The position numbers and the translations under genes are program-made. A stretch of 64,000 nt of DNA from Morinoia aosen (lineage: Eukaryota; Arthropoda; Malacostraca; Amphipoda; Talitridae): positions 27,135,891 to 27,199,890 of the forward strand of contig CM059573.1 in the NCBI GenBank assembly GCA_030386875.1, given 5' to 3'. Positions 60,682 to 64,000 of this stretch are shown in pieces (position 1 is the stretch's first letter; each line of letters opens with the position of its first letter). The notes under the pieces were generated by a model that ran no database searches, had not been told where the DNA came from, and saw only the letters and a list, made by a program, of their open reading frames with translations.

Positions 60682-61701
60682 ATGCCTGCGCGCGGGAGAA
60701 GGAACAACGCCCGCAGAAATGAACCAGCAACGCCACCACAGCCCGAAGAGGAGGCAGTTAACATGCCAGTGGTAACCAGTTGCGTGAGAGACATAGGGGC
60801 CAAATTCAGGAGGGGCGACGATGTAGGGGAACATATGGCAAGGTTGAAGTTTTTGACTGGCAATCTGAATAACAGCGAGCAGGTGAATGCCTTCTTCCTA
60901 TGCCTAGGTCCACAAGAGGCAAAGGAATGCAATAAAATAATTGGTACACTAACGAACCTACGAGAAGCAGAAACATGGCTGCGCTCATACGCCGACCAAG
61001 TAGAACATCCGACTCAAGCGCTGTTTGAAATAGTGACCAAGAAGCAAACAAGCCGAGAGAGAGTTTCAGAGTACCTGACGCGCCTGGAAAGGCTGTACAA
61101 CGAGAATTATCTAGAACATCCGGAACGAGTCCTTGTAGATTTAATGTGGCTCGGATTAAGGGATAACATCACGAGACCCTTTCGAAGTGATGCGCGACCT
61201 ACGACAGTACAAGAATTGAGGGACATGGCAATCGAAGTTAAAAATCGACGGATAGTACCAGTACCAAGGGAAACGACAGAGAGGAGGGAACCGGAGAGAG
61301 AGAGAGCGCAGCGAAGCGAGAGGAGGCCACAGCATGAGACTGCACGTGTCGGCCACACGATGCGGCATTCGCCACAACGGCCAAGAGGCTACCGCCATGA
61401 AGTGCCACCCTGGAGAGAAAGGAACAGACAGATACGACACTCTCCTTATCATCGAAGAGGAAATTATGAAGCACCCCACTGGAGCGAAAAAGGCAGACTT
61501 AGGAGTCATCAGCACCAAATTTACCACGCAAGAGAACCACAGCCGCGACCGGAAGTACCACCTGCACCTGCAGTGGACTTGGCACAGTATAGAGCAGTGC
61601 CACCGCCGTGCGTCAACTGTGGAAAATTTGGGCACCTAAGAGCTGATTGCAGAGTGCGACAGTTTGCAGGACAGCCAAAAAACGGAATAGGAAACCGTTA
61701 G
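60682..61701 (+). CDS. gag: Gag polyprotein of Gypsy element 2 (339 codons)
   Basis: A basic start (P-A-R-G-R-R) is followed by a capsid-like helical region (about residues 30-195) and an Arg/Pro/His-rich linker (about 195-305). A classical zinc knuckle C-x2-C-x4-H-x4-C at residues 310-323 (CVNCGKFGHLRADC) binds element RNA. The stop at 61699-61701 lies just after a slippery site, so most products end here and a minority should continue into pol. It has a different capsid sequence from the neighbouring element 1 gag. The start ATG is the first in the frame, after a leader of about 360 bases. Confidence 0.85.
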   Translation: MPARGRRNNARRNEPATPPQPEEEAVNMPVVTSCVRDIGAKFRRGDDVGEHMARLKFLTGNLNNSEQVNAFFLCLGPQEAKECNKIIGTLTNLREAETWLRSYADQVEHPTQALFEIVTKKQTSRERVSEYLTRLERLYNENYLEHPERVLVDLMWLGLRDNITRPFRSDARPTTVQELRDMAIEVKNRRIVPVPRETTERREPERERAQRSERRPQHETARVGHTMRHSPQRPRGYRHEVPPWRERNRQIRHSPYHRRGNYEAPHWSEKGRLRSHQHQIYHAREPQPRPEVPPAPAVDLAQYRAVPPPCVNCGKFGHLRADCRVRQFAGQPKNGIGNR

Positions 61702-64000
61702 CTCCAATAATAAATCCCAGCGTAATACTCCAAGTGAATGGTACACCTGTTACCGCACTTCTTGATACCGGAGCAAATATATGCTTGGTAAAAGAGCGTG
61801 TGGTTGCGGGGATTAAAAATGCTAGTGTGAAAAGAACATCGACTGCATTAAAAACAATTGGAGAGGAACCCGTACCGGTGCTGGGAAAGATTAATGTGCC
61901 AATCAAAGTTAACGGTCAGAAAATTGTACAGAGATGCTTTGTTGTGAAGGAAAATGCATTCCCAGGAGACCTGCTGATAGGAGTGGAAGTAATGAACAAA
62001 GTCAACGCAAAGCTAGACTTCGGAAAATGTAGGGCATCATTCTTTGGTACTCACGTGAACATGTTTTCAGCACCAGGACGCGCTTCTCCGAAAATTCTGT
62101 GTGTAACGCGGGAAGAAACATCAGTCACTCTGGCTGAGGATATCACAGTGAAGCCTCGCGCGCAAACCATGGTGAAGTGCCGAGCAGATGGTAAGTTTGA
62201 TGGGAAGGAAGTAATTTTAGAGCCTAGAATTAAGTGGGCGCCTTACGTCGGAGCCACCGCTGCAAAGGTACAAAACGGGTATGTTTTGATGCCTGTACTT
62301 AACCCTTTTGCCGAAGAAATCGCTCTGACTGAAGGAGCAATAATTGCAACATGCCACGAAATCTCGAATGAAGATGCAACTGCAGAAGAAAACAATGCGG
62401 AAAATAGCAAAGCAGAAAATCGCCGCAGAGAGAAGCGCTTTCAGCAAATTGATGAGCTTGACCTCAGTCACTTGGATGCTGAAAAACAAGGACAAGTCAG
62501 AAACCTGCTGAAGGAATATCACAAGACGATTAGAGCAGACGAGATGGATATTGGCCACGTGAAAGGAGTGAAATACAAAATTTTGCTGAGTGATTACAGG
62601 CCAATTCAAACGAAAGGATGGCGTATTCCGTACACCAGCCAAGAAATTATTGATAAAAAGGTCTCGGAGATGATCGAAAGTGGAGTTGTGCAAGAGAGTA
62701 CAAGTGCTTGGAAGAACCCCCTCGTACTCGTGAAGAAGCCTGGAGGAGGTCACAGAGTTTGCCTTGATTTGCGAGCTGTAAACATGCGGGTAATAAACGA
62801 ACATTATCCGATTCCCAACATCATAGGGACACTGGAGGAGGTGGCTGGCAAAGAAAACTATTCCATTGTCGATGCAAAATCAGCCTTCCATCAAATTGAG
62901 CTCGATGAAGAAAGCAAGCAGTACACGGCGTTTCAAACTCGACAAGGAAACTTCGAGTTCTCTAGGCTACCTATGGGACTCAAGTGCTCAACATCAGTGT
63001 ACCAGAGAGTGATTTGTCATGTTCTGAAAAGGCAACTTGGAAAATTCGCCGCTATTTACTTGGACGATGTGTGCGTCAGCTCTATGACTTTTGAGAGTCA
63101 CCTAGAAAATTTAAGGGAAGTGTTGCACGAGTTTCAATGTGCCGGAGTAAAAATAGGCTTAGACAAGTGCAAATTTGCGCAAAAACAAGTGAAGTACCTT
63201 GGATGTTACATCAGTCGTAAGGGACTCATTCCAGATCCCAAGAACGTGGATGCGATGCAGAATTACCCTAGGCCGACGACCGCACGCAAAGTCCGATCCT
63301 TCGTTGCTGCACTCAACTTCTACCGGCGGTTCATTCCGCATTTCGCTACAACCGCTGCACCACTTAATGCTCTGACTAAGAAGGGGCAAAAATTCCAATG
63401 GAAGGAAGAACACGAACAAGCCTTCTGTAAACTTAAGCAGCTCATGATAGAAGCTCCAGTTCTGAAGAAGCCTTCTCTAAATGAGACGTATTACTTGAGC
63501 TGTGAGGCCTCAAATGAGGGCTCTGGCGCGGTCCTTGCGCAAAAATGTAATGGTAAGGAACAACCGATTGGATACTTCAGCAAAAGATTCAATGATGCTG
63601 AAAAACGTTATTCAATTACGGAGCGGGAAGGATTAGCAGTGGTCGCCGCTGTAAATCACTTTTCACCTTACCTGTATGGTAATAAATTTGTTGTAATTAC
63701 TGATCATACGGCGCTCAAATATTTGTTCCAAGGTAAAAACACCGAGAACAACAGAATTATGAGATGGGCCCTAATACTCTCACAGTATGATTTTGAGGTA
63801 ATTTATCGCCCAGGAGCTCAGAACGTGGTACCCGACGCGTTGTCGAGAAACATTGCGAACAACAACGAAGAAGAAAATCAAGACGACGGAGTCCCCAAAA
63901 CAGTGTTCGTCACGACGATGATAGACGAAGCACCCAATGTGCAAGAGGCGAAAATCTGCTTGCAGAAGGAAAATGTGAGAGCAGAACAGTTGAAAGATCC
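61647..64000 (+). CDS. pol: Pol polyprotein of Gypsy element 2 (protease, RT, RNase H; partial at right edge)
   Basis: Frame -1 relative to gag is open from 61647 and is entered at 61677-61683. Aspartic protease: L-L-D-T-G-A at about 61758-61775. Reverse transcriptase: basic K-K-P-G-G-G-H-R-V-C-L-D-L-R block at about 62735-62780, L-P-M-G-L at about 62968, catalytic Y-L-D-D-V at 63057-63071. RNase H: S-C-E-A-S-N-E-G-S-G-A-V-L at about 63498-63540, where the usual first Asp of T-D-A-S is Glu; then E-R-E-G-L-A and T-D-H. The connection segment R-P-G-A-Q-N-V-V-P-D-A-L-S-R at about 63808-63850 is standard for Ty3/Gypsy. No stop occurs before 64000. Confidence 0.88.
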   Translation, partial: MQSATVCRTAKKRNRKPLAPIINPSVILQVNGTPVTALLDTGANICLVKERVVAGIKNASVKRTSTALKTIGEEPVPVLGKINVPIKVNGQKIVQRCFVVKENAFPGDLLIGVEVMNKVNAKLDFGKCRASFFGTHVNMFSAPGRASPKILCVTREETSVTLAEDITVKPRAQTMVKCRADGKFDGKEVILEPRIKWAPYVGATAAKVQNGYVLMPVLNPFAEEIALTEGAIIATCHEISNEDATAEENNAENSKAENRRREKRFQQIDELDLSHLDAEKQGQVRNLLKEYHKTIRADEMDIGHVKGVKYKILLSDYRPIQTKGWRIPYTSQEIIDKKVSEMIESGVVQESTSAWKNPLVLVKKPGGGHRVCLDLRAVNMRVINEHYPIPNIIGTLEEVAGKENYSIVDAKSAFHQIELDEESKQYTAFQTRQGNFEFSRLPMGLKCSTSVYQRVICHVLKRQLGKFAAIYLDDVCVSSMTFESHLENLREVLHEFQCAGVKIGLDKCKFAQKQVKYLGCYISRKGLIPDPKNVDAMQNYPRPTTARKVRSFVAALNFYRRFIPHFATTAAPLNALTKKGQKFQWKEEHEQAFCKLKQLMIEAPVLKKPSLNETYYLSCEASNEGSGAVLAQKCNGKEQPIGYFSKRFNDAEKRYSITEREGLAVVAAVNHFSPYLYGNKFVVITDHTALKYLFQGKNTENNRIMRWALILSQYDFEVIYRPGAQNVVPDALSRNIANNNEEENQDDGVPKTVFVTTMIDEAPNVQEAKICLQKENVRAEQLKD
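61677..61683 (+). promoter_or_regulatory. -1 ribosomal frameshift heptamer
   Basis: A AAA AAC in the gag frame, six codons before the gag stop (61699-61701) and at the beginning of the open pol frame. This is one of the most efficient known slippery sequences. A five-pair stem (AACGG with CCGTT) follows immediately, closer than the usual spacer, so the stimulatory structure may be a longer one not seen here. Confidence 0.75.

Larger units (their letters stand above)
59600..64000 (+). mobile_element. Ty3/Gypsy retrotransposon 2, 5' part including gag and most of pol
   Basis: A probable 5' LTR lies between about 59600 and 60317 (ends not fixed; AATT followed by TGGTAAGATCAACACG at 60318 could be its end plus a primer site). 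The gag ORF, a -1 frameshift site and a pol frame open to the window edge follow. Protease, reverse transcriptase and RNase H are present in Ty3/Gypsy order; integrase and the 3' LTR would lie beyond 64000. Intact frames suggest a young copy. The whole cluster sits in a large intron of gene B, on the opposite strand to it. Confidence 0.8.

Noticed and set aside
61107..61639. Several ORFs overlapping the Gypsy gag
   Set aside because: Shadows of the Arg-rich gag linker in other frames.

Overview
This is an AT-rich, intron-rich animal genomic window, most likely from an arthropod. The case rests on GT-AG multi-exon genes, a Penelope-type GIY-YIG remnant, a LINE relic, Ty3/Gypsy elements, a piggyBac-type TTAA element and a very long minisatellite. 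There are no bacterial operons or CRISPR arrays. The species cannot be named from sequence alone.

The host content is one gene family, present as three head-to-tail paralogues on the minus strand. Gene A (exons between 28723 and 17195) can be assembled completely: eight coding exons, every junction in phase, 348 codons. It has a signal peptide split over exons 1 and 2, a cysteine-containing middle region of unknown fold and a C-terminal CUB domain. Gene B (56862-54515) shows the last three exons; its 5' half is displaced beyond the right edge by retrotransposons that entered its intron. Gene C (8725-3550) shows the first three exons; its CUB end is left of the window or lost. A and C share a candidate non-coding 5' exon. 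A and B share a well conserved TATA/initiator-like block on the opposite strand just beyond their stop codons.

Layout: 1-3.5 kb, foldback element and 12-bp minisatellite; 3.5-10 kb, gene C with a decayed LINE in its second coding intron; 10-17 kb, intergenic, with a second foldback and one signal-peptide-like exon; 17.2-29.7 kb, gene A, whose introns hold a Helitron-like end, a Penelope-like relic and a piggyBac-type MITE; 32.3-33.7 kb, LTR-like block containing a 17-bp array; 34.4-34.6 kb, CRE/TATA/hairpin promoter-like module; 35.1-49.8 kb, a 25-bp minisatellite of nearly 600 units with higher-order structure; 52.0-52.4 kb, a 40-bp array whose minus strand repeats a 5' splice-site consensus; 53.4-57.3 kb, gene B; 57.3-64 kb, a truncated tRNA-Lys-primed LTR element followed by a second Ty3/Gypsy element with gag and an open pol frame running off the right end.

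All exon models are reasoned from open frames, phases, splice consensus and paralogue comparison. No transcripts or searches were available.
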